A stretch of DNA of 64,000 bases from Bacterioplanoides sp. SCSIO 12839 (GTDB lineage: Bacteria > Pseudomonadota > Gammaproteobacteria > Pseudomonadales > Oceanobacteraceae), in the NCBI RefSeq assembly GCF_024397975.1, contig NZ_CP073745.1, forward strand, positions 2,506,501-2,570,500, read 5' to 3'. This document shows positions 54,679 to 63,639 of this stretch, piece after piece. Under the pieces are notes generated by a model, which worked only from the letters and a program-made list of their open reading frames with translations, did not search any database and was not told the origin of the DNA. Position 1 is the stretch's first letter. Every line of letters starts with the position of its first letter. A program made the position numbers and the translations under genes.

Positions 54679-56100
54679 CTAATCAGCAATTCTTAACGGA
54701 ATAAACATCGCCGCACCTCGACGTACGATGCGCATCGGCACACTGCGGTTTTTCGGTAATGACTTCACTACCTTATCGAAGTCTTCTACTGAGCGAATCG
54801 ACTCGCCATAAATCATGGTGATGACATCCCCGTTCACCAAACCAGCAAACGCCGCCGGGCCCTGATTCACTTCTTTGACGACAACTCCATCGCCCATTTT
54901 TTTGCGTTGCGCTTCGTTTAACTCGGCAACAACCACTCCAAGACGATTACTCTGGCTTTCTTTCGGGCCATTATTGCTGGCCAGCACCGCGCCATCTCCG
55001 TCGGGTAAGACGCCAATTTCAATGTACAACACTTTACGCTTACCGTTACGAACCACGTTCACTTTGGCTTTACTGCCCGGTTTTACGCGACCAACCTGAT
55101 GCGGCAAATCGGAAGACAGATAAATGTCATTGCCATTAAAGTGAGTGATGATATCGCCGTTTTCCAAACCACCAGCTTCGGCCGGACTGTCCGGCACCAC
55201 CTGAGCAACCAGCGCACCTGCAGCTTTGTCTAAGCCAAACGACTCGGCCAGTTCTTTATTCACTTCCTGAATCACCACACCCAACCAGCCACGGCTGACT
55301 TTGCCTTTTTCTTTCAGCTGCTCGGCGACGTTCATGGCGACATTCATCGGAATCGCAAAAGAAACCCCCATAAAACCACCCGAACGGGTATAAATCTGAG
55401 AGTTAATACCCACCACTTCGCCATCCAGATTAAACAGCGGGCCACCTGAGTTACCTGGGTTAATGGCCACATCGGTTTGAATAAAAGGTACGTAATTTTC
55501 GTTTGGCAGGCTGCGGCCTTTGGCAGACACAATCCCTGCCGTTACTGAGTAATCAAAACCAAAAGGGGAACCAATAGCGACTACCCATTCACCCACTTCC
55601 AGCTTGTCTGAATTACCTAACTCAACCGTTGGCAAATCATTGGCTTCTACCTTCAGCAGAGCCAAATCACTGCTTGGGTCCGCACCAATTAACTCAGCGG
55701 TTAATTCCCGTCGATCATTAAGGCGCACGATGATTTCATCGGCTTCCTGAATCACATGATTATTGGTTAACACATAACCATCTTCAGAAATAATAAAACC
55801 AGAACCTAACGACGACTTCTCTTGCTGACGACCACGAGGGCCATGGGGCGATTGTGGGTTACCGTATGGCATGGGTTGACCAAAGAAATGGCGGAAAATT
55901 TCCGGTACATCTTCCGGCAAACCATAACGACGCATGGTGCTGCGTTGATCAACATGTTGAATCGTCGAGATATTCACCACCGCGGGTGACGTTTCTTTCA
56001 CCAGATCACGAAAGTCAGGCAATGAAGCCTGCACACTGGCTGCAAATAGCGTTAAAACAGCAACAATTCCCATCGGAATTGAACGAAGCAGCTGCGACAT
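54679..56100 (-). CDS. mucD: Periplasmic serine endoprotease MucD (DegP-like)
   Basis: A 473-residue HtrA/DegP protease with a signal peptide (GIVAVLTLFAASVQASLP). The catalytic triad is visible as His in YVLTNNHVIQEADE, Asp in SSDLALLKVE and Ser in INPGNSGGPLFN. Two PDZ domains follow, near residues 270-360 and 390-465 (RGWLGVVIQEVNKELAESFG, ESQSNRLGVVVAELNE). It clears misfolded envelope proteins and restrains the AlgU response. The start has AGGGGAAAA. It ends the algU-mucA-mucB-rseC-mucD cluster, with a 142-base gap after rseC that may hold a second promoter. Confidence 0.96.
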   Translation of the reverse strand: MSQLLRSIPMGIVAVLTLFAASVQASLPDFRDLVKETSPAVVNISTIQHVDQRSTMRRYGLPEDVPEIFRHFFGQPMPYGNPQSPHGPRGRQQEKSSLGSGFIISEDGYVLTNNHVIQEADEIIVRLNDRRELTAELIGADPSSDLALLKVEANDLPTVELGNSDKLEVGEWVVAIGSPFGFDYSVTAGIVSAKGRSLPNENYVPFIQTDVAINPGNSGGPLFNLDGEVVGINSQIYTRSGGFMGVSFAIPMNVAMNVAEQLKEKGKVSRGWLGVVIQEVNKELAESFGLDKAAGALVAQVVPDSPAEAGGLENGDIITHFNGNDIYLSSDLPHQVGRVKPGSKAKVNVVRNGKRKVLYIEIGVLPDGDGAVLASNNGPKESQSNRLGVVVAELNEAQRKKMGDGVVVKEVNQGPAAFAGLVNGDVITMIYGESIRSVEDFDKVVKSLPKNRSVPMRIVRRGAAMFIPLRIAD

Positions 56101-56242
56101 AGATTTTCCCCTGCGTCACTTAAACCTTTAATTCATAAGGATTAAAGATGGCTCAGGGGTTGAGAATTGTCATGTATAAAAAAGTAAGATTGGGCAAGGG
56201 TTTAGCAACAATTTCAGCAAATGTCAGAAAGGCAAACGAGAA

Positions 56243-56683
56243 TCAGGGAACAGTAACCGCTGAAATATGACGACAACCATCTTTGAACTGAGGCTGCCAT
56301 TGGTCTTTTTTAAGCTCAGAAACCTTCCGCGCAATAACAAAACCAATCACCAACCCCAGCAATCCGGAAATAACCGCTCCCGGTTCTCCAGCCAATCCAT
56401 GTCCGATAACTGCCAGCAGTATCATGGCTAACAGCGGCAATCCGTACAGCACCAGCGCACTCAAAGCAAGACTGCCGTCCGGCAAGGTCAGCGTCGCCTG
56501 CTCACCTACCGAAAAATGTCGATCGGTGGGCACCCACAAACGCATTTTACGACCTAATTTACTCAGGGAATGTTGGCCACAACCACTTCGGGCATTGCAG
56601 GATGAACAGGCACTTTGCTGCATGGCTTCGACCCACACACCCTGATCACCAATTTCAACGATTTCAACGATTTCCTGACTCAT
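56243..56683 (-). CDS. rseC: RseC/MucC-family membrane regulator
   Basis: A 146-residue inner-membrane protein. The N-terminal cytoplasmic part has the family Cys set (SACSSCNARSGCGQHSLSKL) and two membrane helices follow (SALVLYGLPLLAMILLAVIG and GAVISGLLGLVIGFVIA). RseC modulates the sigma-E response and takes part in SoxR reduction. I take the ATG at 56683; a TTG lies 5 codons earlier. It is 28 bases after mucB, in the place of mucC. Confidence 0.9.
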   Translation of the reverse strand: MSQEIVEIVEIGDQGVWVEAMQQSACSSCNARSGCGQHSLSKLGRKMRLWVPTDRHFSVGEQATLTLPDGSLALSALVLYGLPLLAMILLAVIGHGLAGEPGAVISGLLGLVIGFVIARKVSELKKDQWQPQFKDGCRHISAVTVP

Positions 56684-56711
56684 CGGAACACCCAACAAAC
56701 TCTGAATAGGC

Positions 56712-57719
56712 TTACTGCGGCATCACTGACATCGCAATTTTTTCTACGGTCGGCAATGGTACTTCACCCACCACCGTGATGCGATACGTTCCGTTGTCTG
56801 TTTTCAGATATTTCACCACCGCACCGGTGACGCCCCATTGCTGACTCATCACCGGCATCGGCTCCTGTTCACCTGCATCATCAACAAAAACCGTAATAGC
56901 AGCCAAACCATCGGTATACATTAAGGTCGCTAATGCACCCTGAGTCGATTGTGAATCATTGCTCTGCCGTAACTGGCTGGCGGCTCCCATAAATCCACGG
57001 GGTAACCATCCCAGGTGCCAATTCTGGCGGGTCATTACCGCTTCTGTTTCATGTCCCGCCAGATGGGAAGCAACATGATGACCCGAGCTTTGTGGATCAA
57101 ACTGATCGGCACTCAGCGGTTCGCCAATGGAAATTTCGGCAAACTGGAAACGCTCTAAGACGTTACCTTGCTGATTTATCAGATCAGAGCGCAATAACAA
57201 ACCGCTTTCGCGATCAAGCCATAAACGGTAACCGTAGCGGTAGGTATCTCGCGGAGAAACAATGATTTGCTGAGTATCTCGCCCAGCAACCCGAACACCG
57301 GGTTCCAAGCTGAGGTGGTAATAAGCATCGATTGCTGAGGTCTGATTCACAAACCCCTGAGACAAGGGATTTTGTGTCAGGCGAACCACATGTTCACCCG
57401 GGTGAATGCAGGTCACGTCGTGACCTTTACGTACCACTTCTCGTGATTCACCCGTCAGATGATACAAACGCTCATATTCAACGCCGTCCATAACCCCGTG
57501 AGTAATGGAGAGTGTTTCCCAGTGCTGATTATCGCCATAAATCAGCACCCCCTGGTAATCCAACTCTTTAAAAGCGCGTGACATACGGTCCAGCCAAGCC
57601 CTGGCATCCGAAGAGCCTTGCACATCAGCACGGGCTGTCGAAGCGCTGGCCGTCGCAACTGTCAACATCAGCGACAGCGCTGTCAGCCACAGCATCGTGA
57701 TACAGGAAAACCGACGCAT
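56712..57719 (-). CDS. mucB: Sigma-E regulatory protein MucB/RseB
   Basis: A 335-residue periplasmic protein with a signal peptide (ITMLWLTALSLMLTVATASA). It shows the RseB lipoprotein-carrier-like N-domain (LDYQGVLIYGDNQHWETLSI, EYERLYHLTGESREVVRKG) and the C-domain (WLPRGFMGA, DGLAAITVFVDDAG). It binds the periplasmic part of MucA and protects it from cleavage until lipid or LPS signals release it. It follows mucA by 6 bases. Confidence 0.94.
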   Translation of the reverse strand: MRRFSCITMLWLTALSLMLTVATASASTARADVQGSSDARAWLDRMSRAFKELDYQGVLIYGDNQHWETLSITHGVMDGVEYERLYHLTGESREVVRKGHDVTCIHPGEHVVRLTQNPLSQGFVNQTSAIDAYYHLSLEPGVRVAGRDTQQIIVSPRDTYRYGYRLWLDRESGLLLRSDLINQQGNVLERFQFAEISIGEPLSADQFDPQSSGHHVASHLAGHETEAVMTRQNWHLGWLPRGFMGAASQLRQSNDSQSTQGALATLMYTDGLAAITVFVDDAGEQEPMPVMSQQWGVTGAVVKYLKTDNGTYRITVVGEVPLPTVEKIAMSVMPQ

Positions 57720-57725
57720 CGCGTA

Positions 57726-58403
57726 TTATTCCTGAATCTCTTCAGCAGACTGGTTATGTTGCTGCTCAGTCGATTGTCGCTGAGATGACTGCTGAAGTGA
57801 TTGCTCTGCTTCTGCTTGAGCACCATTTTCTTCAAAACTGGCAACACGGGCAAAAGGCATCATGCCGCGGCCAGTGTTCAGTGCTGCATTTTCGGTATGC
57901 TGCAGAACATATTCCTGCAGTTTGCGTTGTGCTTGCTCTAACTGCTCTGGCGTCATATCAGGAGCTGAAGCAACTTGCTGGTTTTCAACCACTGGCGCCT
58001 GAGCGTCAGCAACCAGTTCCTGCTGTTGGATATCACTGTTCAGACGAACGCCCAGTAATACCGCCAGGGTTACAGAAGCTGCGACAGCACCGGAAGCTAA
58101 CCAGTTAAAGCGTCGCGGGGTCACCGCCTGAGCGCTATGGCTTGTTTCTCCCTGACGTGCGGGTACTTCGTCCATCGGCTCACCTTCAATGGCTTGCATA
58201 ATGCCTTTGGATAAATCAACGCCTTCCAGTTGAGCCGGAGAAACAGATTCCTCTCGCATCAGTGAACCCATCAGCTGATAGCGTTTCCAGGTGTCTTTTA
58301 ATTCACTGTCTTTGTCCAACTCATTAAGCACACGACGTACTTCCAGCTCATCGGTTTCGCCATCCACCAGTGCGGATAAAGATTCTTTAATTCGATCGTT
58401 CAT
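57726..58403 (-). CDS. mucA: Anti-sigma factor MucA/RseA
   Basis: A 225-residue inner-membrane anti-sigma factor. The cytoplasmic AlgU-binding part (IKESLSALVDGETDELEVRR, KDSELKDTWKRYQLMGSLMR) is followed by one membrane helix (FNWLASGAVAASVTLAVLLG, near residues 99-118) and a periplasmic tail rich in Gln (SLQQSSQRQSTEQQHNQSAE). Proteolysis of the periplasmic part releases AlgU. It lies 83 bases after algU, as in the algU-mucA-mucB-mucC-mucD cluster of Pseudomonas. Confidence 0.94.
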   Translation of the reverse strand: MNDRIKESLSALVDGETDELEVRRVLNELDKDSELKDTWKRYQLMGSLMREESVSPAQLEGVDLSKGIMQAIEGEPMDEVPARQGETSHSAQAVTPRRFNWLASGAVAASVTLAVLLGVRLNSDIQQQELVADAQAPVVENQQVASAPDMTPEQLEQAQRKLQEYVLQHTENAALNTGRGMMPFARVASFEENGAQAEAEQSLQQSSQRQSTEQQHNQSAEEIQE

Positions 58404-58486
58404 ACTTACCTACCTGTTGTCAGCTGTTCAGTTGTGGCTGTTTTGCTGCCAATCGTTTTACTTGTATCTGTTATTAAAACCGTGGT

Positions 58487-59074
58487 TTATGCGGTCGCAC
58501 TCAGCAACGGTTGCATCTTTTTATCAATGGCTTCACGCGCCCGGAAAATACGCGAACGCACCGTACCAATCGGGCAATCCATCACCGCCGCAATCTCTTC
58601 GTAACTCATGCCTTCAATTTCACGTAAAGTCACGGCCATTTTCAGCTCTTCCGGCAAATTTTCGATGGCATCAAACACCACTTTTTGCAGCTGATCACGG
58701 TGTAATAAACCATCCGGAGTTTCGACATCTTTCATATGCGATTCATCCGCAAAAAACTCAGCATCATCCAGATCAACATCGTTGGTCGGGGTTTTACGCC
58801 CACGACTCACCAGGTGATTTTTGGCCGTGTTGACGGCAATCCGGTACATCCAGGTGTAAAAAGCACTTTCGCCCCGAAACCCGGGTAACGCCCGAAACGC
58901 TTTGATAAACGCTTCCTGAGTCACATCCTGAGCTTCGGCAAAATCACTGATGTAACGTCCCACCAAAGCCAGAATTTTGTGTTGATACTTCACCACCAGC
59001 AGGTCAAACGCCCGACGGTCGCCTTTCTGAACCCGTGCGACCAGTTGTCGGTCTGTTTGTTGTTGATCTGTCAT
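58487..59074 (-). CDS. algU: RNA polymerase sigma factor AlgU/RpoE
   Basis: A 195-residue ECF sigma factor for envelope stress. Region 2 is RRAFDLLVVKYQHKILALVG with the -10-reading FYTWMYRIAVNTAKNHLVSR. Region 4 is LPEELKMAVTLREIEGMSYE with AAVMDCPIGTVRSRIFRARE. I chose the ATG at 59074, which gives the usual length (AlgU is 193) and MTDQQQTDRQLVARVQ; the frame is open 18 codons earlier without a ribosome site. A sigma-E-type promoter lies about 100 bases upstream, so it controls itself. nadB is divergent. Confidence 0.96.
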   Translation of the reverse strand: MTDQQQTDRQLVARVQKGDRRAFDLLVVKYQHKILALVGRYISDFAEAQDVTQEAFIKAFRALPGFRGESAFYTWMYRIAVNTAKNHLVSRGRKTPTNDVDLDDAEFFADESHMKDVETPDGLLHRDQLQKVVFDAIENLPEELKMAVTLREIEGMSYEEIAAVMDCPIGTVRSRIFRAREAIDKKMQPLLSATA

Positions 59075-59172
59075 GCTGTTATCCGCTGTTTTTTGCTCTT
59101 GTTGCACAGCCAACGCTACACTTGCCACTGCTCTTCTCCTGTTCGTCAGCTGTTAACCCGACGCGATGACAG

Positions 59173-59202
59173 TAAGAGCATAAGTCGCATGTAAAAGTTC
59201 CC
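59173..59202 (-). promoter_or_regulatory. Sigma-E (AlgU) autoregulatory promoter
   Basis: On the minus strand GGGAACTT (59202 to 59195) is followed after 17 bases by TCTTA (59177 to 59173), near the AlgU/RpoE consensus GAACTT-N16-17-TCnnA. It lies about 100 bases before the algU start. Confidence 0.75.
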
Positions 59203-59314
59203 GATCATTTGTTTTGATTTACAATGACGGCTGTACAACCAGTATAGTGTCACCGGCGACAGTTGCGGTAATGCTGCGCTGAGCGTGTTTTTTCATTGGT
59301 AATAAGAATCTGAT

Positions 59315-60922
59315 ATGACCCAATCATTGTCATTCGACGTGGTCATCATTGGCAGCGGTGCTGCCGGTCTGACCCTGGCTTTATCCCTTCCAGAGCAAAT
59401 GAATATTGCTGTGATCAGCAAAGACCAGCTGGATGCCGGCTCTACCCGCTGGGCTCAGGGGGGCGTGGCGGCAGTACTGGACGCTGAAGACAGTGTCGAC
59501 GCACACGTAGAGGATACCTTGATTGCCGGGGCCGGCTTATGCCATGAACCCAGCGTGCGTTTTACCGTTGAAAATTCCACCGAAGCCATTCAGTGGCTGA
59601 TTGATATTGGTGTGCCCTTTACCCAGGATGACAGCAACCAGTTTCACCTGACCCGCGAAGGTGGACACAGCGCCCGACGTATCATTCATGCCGCCGATGC
59701 CACCGGCCATGCCATCTCCGATACGTTATTGAAACGCGCTCAGGAGAAACCTAATCTGCACCTGATGCACGATTACATCGCCATCGACCTGATCACCCGT
59801 GAAAAACTGGGGCTCGACGGTCAGGGTTGTATTGGCGCGTATTTCCTCAACAACCTGACCGGCGAAGTGGATGTGATCACCGCTCACGCAGTGGTATTGG
59901 CCACCGGAGGCGCCAGCAAAGCTTACTTGTATACCAGCAACCCCGACGGTGCATCGGGTGATGGTATCGCCATGGCCTTCCGTGCTGGTTGCCGGGTAGC
60001 CAACATGGAGTTCAACCAGTTTCATCCCACCTGCCTGTATCACCCTCAAGCCAAGTCTTTTCTGATTACTGAAGCGGTTCGTGGCGAAGGCGGACGTTTA
60101 TTGTTGCCCGATGGCCAACCCTTTATGCATCGTTTTGATGAACGTGAAGAGCTGGCTCCACGCGATATTGTTGCTCGTGCCATCGACCATGAGATGAAGC
60201 GCCTGGGTGCTGATTGTTTATTTTTGGATATCAGCCATAAACCGGCAGACTTTATCAAAGAACACTTTCCAACCATTTATGAGCGTTGTCTGCAGCTTGG
60301 CATCGACATTACCAAAGATCCGATTCCGGTGGTTCCGGCGGCGCATTACACCTGTGGCGGTGTCGTAACAGACACCTTTGGCCAAACCGATATTCCGGAT
60401 TTATACGCCGTTGGCGAAGTCGCTTCCACCGGTCTACATGGTGCCAACCGTTTGGCCAGTAACTCATTACTGGAGTGTCTGGTATTTGCCCGCTCAGCTG
60501 CGCAACATATTATTGACCATATCGATCTGAAGGCCGATGTGCCTGTTGCCCCCGCATGGGACTCCAGCCAGGTTACCGACTCTGACGAAGCCGTTGTGAT
60601 CTCGCACAATTGGGATGAATTGCGCCGTTTTATGTGGGATTACGTTGGTATTGTTCGCACGACTAAACGCCTGGTCCGTGCCAAACACCGGGTAAGAATG
60701 TTACGCCAGGAAATCCAGGAGTTTTATAGCAACTACCACATCAGTAATGACCTGCTGGAGTTACGGAATCTGGTGGATGTTGCGGATGTGATTATTCGTT
60801 CGGCGCTATTACGTAAAGAAAGCCGTGGCCTACACTATAGCCGCGACTACCCGCAACCATTACCCAGAGCGTTTGATACGGTGCTAACGCCGAAGTATTT
60901 AAAAGAGCTGGGAGAACTTTAA
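59315..60922 (+). CDS. nadB: L-aspartate oxidase NadB
   Basis: A 535-residue FAD enzyme that oxidises aspartate to iminoaspartate, the first step of NAD synthesis. It shows [16 protein letters not shown] (FAD), [71 protein letters not shown] and [20 protein letters not shown]. The length matches the family. It is divergent from algU, the same arrangement as in Pseudomonas and Escherichia coli. Confidence 0.97.
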   Translation: MTQSLSFDVVIIGSGAAGLTLALSLPEQMNIAVISKDQLDAGSTRWAQGGVAAVLDAEDSVDAHVEDTLIAGAGLCHEPSVRFTVENSTEAIQWLIDIGVPFTQDDSNQFHLTREGGHSARRIIHAADATGHAISDTLLKRAQEKPNLHLMHDYIAIDLITREKLGLDGQGCIGAYFLNNLTGEVDVITAHAVVLATGGASKAYLYTSNPDGASGDGIAMAFRAGCRVANMEFNQFHPTCLYHPQAKSFLITEAVRGEGGRLLLPDGQPFMHRFDEREELAPRDIVARAIDHEMKRLGADCLFLDISHKPADFIKEHFPTIYERCLQLGIDITKDPIPVVPAAHYTCGGVVTDTFGQTDIPDLYAVGEVASTGLHGANRLASNSLLECLVFARSAAQHIIDHIDLKADVPVAPAWDSSQVTDSDEAVVISHNWDELRRFMWDYVGIVRTTKRLVRAKHRVRMLRQEIQEFYSNYHISNDLLELRNLVDVADVIIRSALLRKESRGLHYSRDYPQPLPRAFDTVLTPKYLKELGEL

Positions 60923-60969
60923 CATCGCTTTAACAGCCAAACAGAGCGGTAACGGCGGCGTCATTGCCA

Positions 60970-61383
60970 TCAGATATCGCCGTAAAGCTCAGCACGAAAC
61001 TGCCGAAAAGCTTCATCACTGGCAAAACTGTCGGCCCTGAGAATCAACCGATCCCAGGGCCACACAGACCAGCACAACACCACACATTCCCGCCGCCGAA
61101 TGCTGCCATCACGCCAACGTACGTTGTAACGGTGGTCATTCATCTCCAACCACCAGCGTCTGGATAGTCCTTCAGAGACATAACCCACGGCAGAAATATT
61201 ACGCCGCCAGGTTTTAATAAGTACAAAAAGAATCACACCCGCTGCAACACTCAGCACACTGATTAACAGGCCAGAAATAGGGAATAAATACAGCGATATA
61301 ACGACAAAAAGCAACAAGGCTAACAGATCAAAGCCTTGTTGCTTTTGAGAAAAACGAAGCGACCACTCAGCGCTGGCGTGCAT
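60970..61383 (-). CDS. ygfX: YgfX (CptA)-like membrane protein
   Basis: A 137-residue protein with two membrane helices (LLALLLFVVISLYLFPISGL and SVLSVAAGVILFVLIKTW) and a cytoplasmic C-terminus (WWLEMNDHRYNVRWRDG, CWSVWPWDRLILRADSFASD). It fits the YgfX family, described as a toxin-like partner of SdhE/YgfY that affects MreB and FtsZ in Escherichia coli. I take the ATG at 61383; a TTG lies 7 codons earlier. Its 5' end overlaps sdhE by 17 bases, the standard sdhE-ygfX pair. Confidence 0.8.
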   Translation of the reverse strand: MHASAEWSLRFSQKQQGFDLLALLLFVVISLYLFPISGLLISVLSVAAGVILFVLIKTWRRNISAVGYVSEGLSRRWWLEMNDHRYNVRWRDGSIRRRECVVLCWSVWPWDRLILRADSFASDEAFRQFRAELYGDI

Positions 61384-61636
61384 GCTCCTGAACCATGGCA
61401 ACAATTTTGGCTAATTCAGGATCTTCCGGAATTTTATGTTCCATAAACCAGGTAAATAAATCCGGGTCTTCGCGGTCCAGCAGAGCCAGATAGCGATCTT
61501 TATCTTCCCGGCTTAAACCCGGGAAAGCTTCTTGCGCAAAAGGAACCAACAACACATCCAGCTCCAGCATGCCACGACGGCTGTGCCAGTGCGTACGTTT
61601 GTTTTCAATAGCTTCAGGACTGGTTTGATCGATCAC
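61367..61636 (-). CDS. sdhE: Succinate dehydrogenase flavinylation factor SdhE
   Basis: An 89-residue cytoplasmic protein that promotes covalent FAD attachment to SdhA. The hallmark RGMLELDVLL is present with the key Gly and Glu. The rest (YLALLDREDPDLFTWFMEHK, LAKIVAMVQEHARQR) fits too. It precedes ygfX with an overlap and is divergent from ygfZ, a grouping common in gammaproteobacteria. Confidence 0.93.
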   Translation of the reverse strand: MIDQTSPEAIENKRTHWHSRRGMLELDVLLVPFAQEAFPGLSREDKDRYLALLDREDPDLFTWFMEHKIPEDPELAKIVAMVQEHARQR

Positions 61637-61745
61637 AGGAAACTCCTCTCAGAATGTTCGTGATTATACCACAGTCTTTTTGGCGTTATCTCTTGTGAGC
61701 ATTTGTTTTAGAATGGCATTTTTATTTTATTGATGGTCAATATCA

Positions 61746-62735
61746 ATGACGCTGTTTTCTGCCGACCGTATTAATCATGCTGGTTTTTTTGAACCTGAAT
61801 CAACCGATACACACCCCTCCAGCGCGGGTAGCTTCAGTTGGCTGGCTCAGTTTGGTTTATTACGCATCACCGGGCCCGACAGCGAACGTTTCCTGCAAGG
61901 TCAATTAACCTGCGATGTGGTTAAGCTCTCGCAGCAACAATGGCTTTTGGGCGCCTGTTGCACCGCAAAAGGCCGCATGGTCGCTAATTTTATGATTGGC
62001 CGTGATGACCAAGGTTATTGGTTGCGTCTGCCGTTGTCTCAAGTCGACGCATTGGCGCAACATCTGAAAAAATACGCCGTTTTCTTTAAAGCCGAACTGC
62101 AGAATATGACGGATAGCCACAAGATCATTGGTTGCTTCGATCATTCAGAAACCGACTTACCCCAAACCCTGGCCTGGTCAGAAAGCGGCGCGCAGTTACA
62201 ACACCAGGACGGCCGCCAGGAATACTGGCTGACAAACGACGCCGCAGAGCAGCTGCTGACGGAACAACTTCAGGCGAGCCTGCCACTGATCAATAGTGAT
62301 TGTTGGGCATCCGCGGATATTCAACAGGGCATTATCTGGGTTACCGATGCCAGCCGTGAACACTGGATTCCTCAAAATATAAACTGGCAACACCTGGGCG
62401 GCATCAGCTTTAACAAAGGCTGCTATACCGGCCAGGAGATTGTGGCGCGGCTGCAATACCTCGGCAAAAGCAAAAAAGCGATATTCCTGTTAAACAGTGA
62501 ACACAGCGCTGCACCAGAGCTGCTGCAAAGTATCAAAAGCGGCGGTGGTGAAAGTAATAGTGGCAGTAGCCTTGGCGAACTGGCCAGCTGGCAGGGTAAC
62601 CTGGGCCTGGCACTGCTGAATGATCTTGATGACCTTGAATCCGTCACACTGCAGGATAAAGAAATCGGGCAATTTTCCGCCACCCTGAAAAAGCTTTCCT
62701 ATACTGAAGAGCAGGAAACTCATTCAGACGCCTGA
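61746..62735 (+). CDS. ygfZ: Folate-binding Fe-S assembly protein YgfZ
   Basis: A 329-residue protein of the GcvT-like fold that uses tetrahydrofolate in assembly or repair of some Fe-S clusters. The diagnostic KGCYTGQEIVARLQYLGKSK is near residues 225-245, including the functional Cys. The N-terminal DSERFLQGQLTCDVVKL and LGACCTAKGRMVANFMI also match. It is divergent from sdhE and 44 bases (to the stop-start midpoint about 50) from the first HDOD gene on the same strand. Confidence 0.93.
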   Translation: MTLFSADRINHAGFFEPESTDTHPSSAGSFSWLAQFGLLRITGPDSERFLQGQLTCDVVKLSQQQWLLGACCTAKGRMVANFMIGRDDQGYWLRLPLSQVDALAQHLKKYAVFFKAELQNMTDSHKIIGCFDHSETDLPQTLAWSESGAQLQHQDGRQEYWLTNDAAEQLLTEQLQASLPLINSDCWASADIQQGIIWVTDASREHWIPQNINWQHLGGISFNKGCYTGQEIVARLQYLGKSKKAIFLLNSEHSAAPELLQSIKSGGGESNSGSSLGELASWQGNLGLALLNDLDDLESVTLQDKEIGQFSATLKKLSYTEEQETHSDA

Positions 62736-62785
62736 TTACCGCCAGTTGGCATTCATCGGGCGTTGGCTTTTCAGAGACATTGCCC

Positions 62786-63628
62786 ATGAATACTGACCTG
62801 GCCAAACAGGTAAAAGATGACATCGTTGCACAGATCAAAAATGATGAACTGGTGCTGCCCACCCTGCCCGAAATTGCGTTAAAAGTTCGCGAAGTCGCAG
62901 AAAACCCCAACGCCACGATTGATGAATTATGTGATGTCATCAGTCGTGACCCGGCACTCAGCGCCCGTATTATTAAAGTCACCAACAGCCCGTTATTACG
63001 AACCAGCATGCCAGTCGACGACCTGGTCGCAGCAGTTTCACGACTGGGTATTGATTTCACCTCAAATCTGGCCATTGGCCTGGCCATGGAGCAAATGTTC
63101 CAGGCCACCAACGATATGATTGATCACCGGATGCGCCAATGCTGGTCACAAGCGATGGAAATTGCCTCCACCGCTCAGGTACTGGCGCGCCACTTCACCC
63201 GTCTGAAGCCAGATCAGGCGATGCTGGCCGGGCTGGTTCACCAGATTGGTATTCTGCCAATCCTGGCCTATGCCGAAAACAACGCCAGCTTGCTGGCTGA
63301 CAGCCTGTCACTGGATAAAGTCATCGAACGCCTTCACCCGGCACTCGGGGCCTATATTTTACGTAGCTGGGATTTTCCCGCTGAAATAATCGAAGTCGCT
63401 AAACACTACATCGATCAGAGCTATCAGGCCGACGAACCAACTTACACTGACCTGATTCAGGTAGCCACCTTCCAGAGTTATGCCGACAGCGACCATCCGC
63501 TGGCGAAGGTAGACCGCAGTCAGCTCGGTTCATTCAAGCGTTTAGGACTGGATAGCGATGAAGAAGTCACTCAGCTGGAAGCGCTGAGTGAGGAAGTAGG
63601 TGCTACACAATCGGCCATCAGTGGCTGA
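62786..63628 (+). CDS. HDOD-domain protein 1
   Basis: A 280-residue protein dominated by an HDOD domain (residues about 20-225): LPTLPEIALKVREVAENPNA, ISRDPALSARIIKVTNSPLL, AVSRLGIDFTSNLAIGLAME and AMLAGLVHQIGILPILAYAE, where HQIGIL replaces the HD metal pair, as is usual in HDOD proteins. These are signalling proteins of uncertain action. I take the ATG at 62786, since the codon two earlier is TTG. A paralogue follows 11 bases later. Confidence 0.88.
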   Translation: MNTDLAKQVKDDIVAQIKNDELVLPTLPEIALKVREVAENPNATIDELCDVISRDPALSARIIKVTNSPLLRTSMPVDDLVAAVSRLGIDFTSNLAIGLAMEQMFQATNDMIDHRMRQCWSQAMEIASTAQVLARHFTRLKPDQAMLAGLVHQIGILPILAYAENNASLLADSLSLDKVIERLHPALGAYILRSWDFPAEIIEVAKHYIDQSYQADEPTYTDLIQVATFQSYADSDHPLAKVDRSQLGSFKRLGLDSDEEVTQLEALSEEVGATQSAISG

Positions 63629-63639
63629 GTGAGTAAACG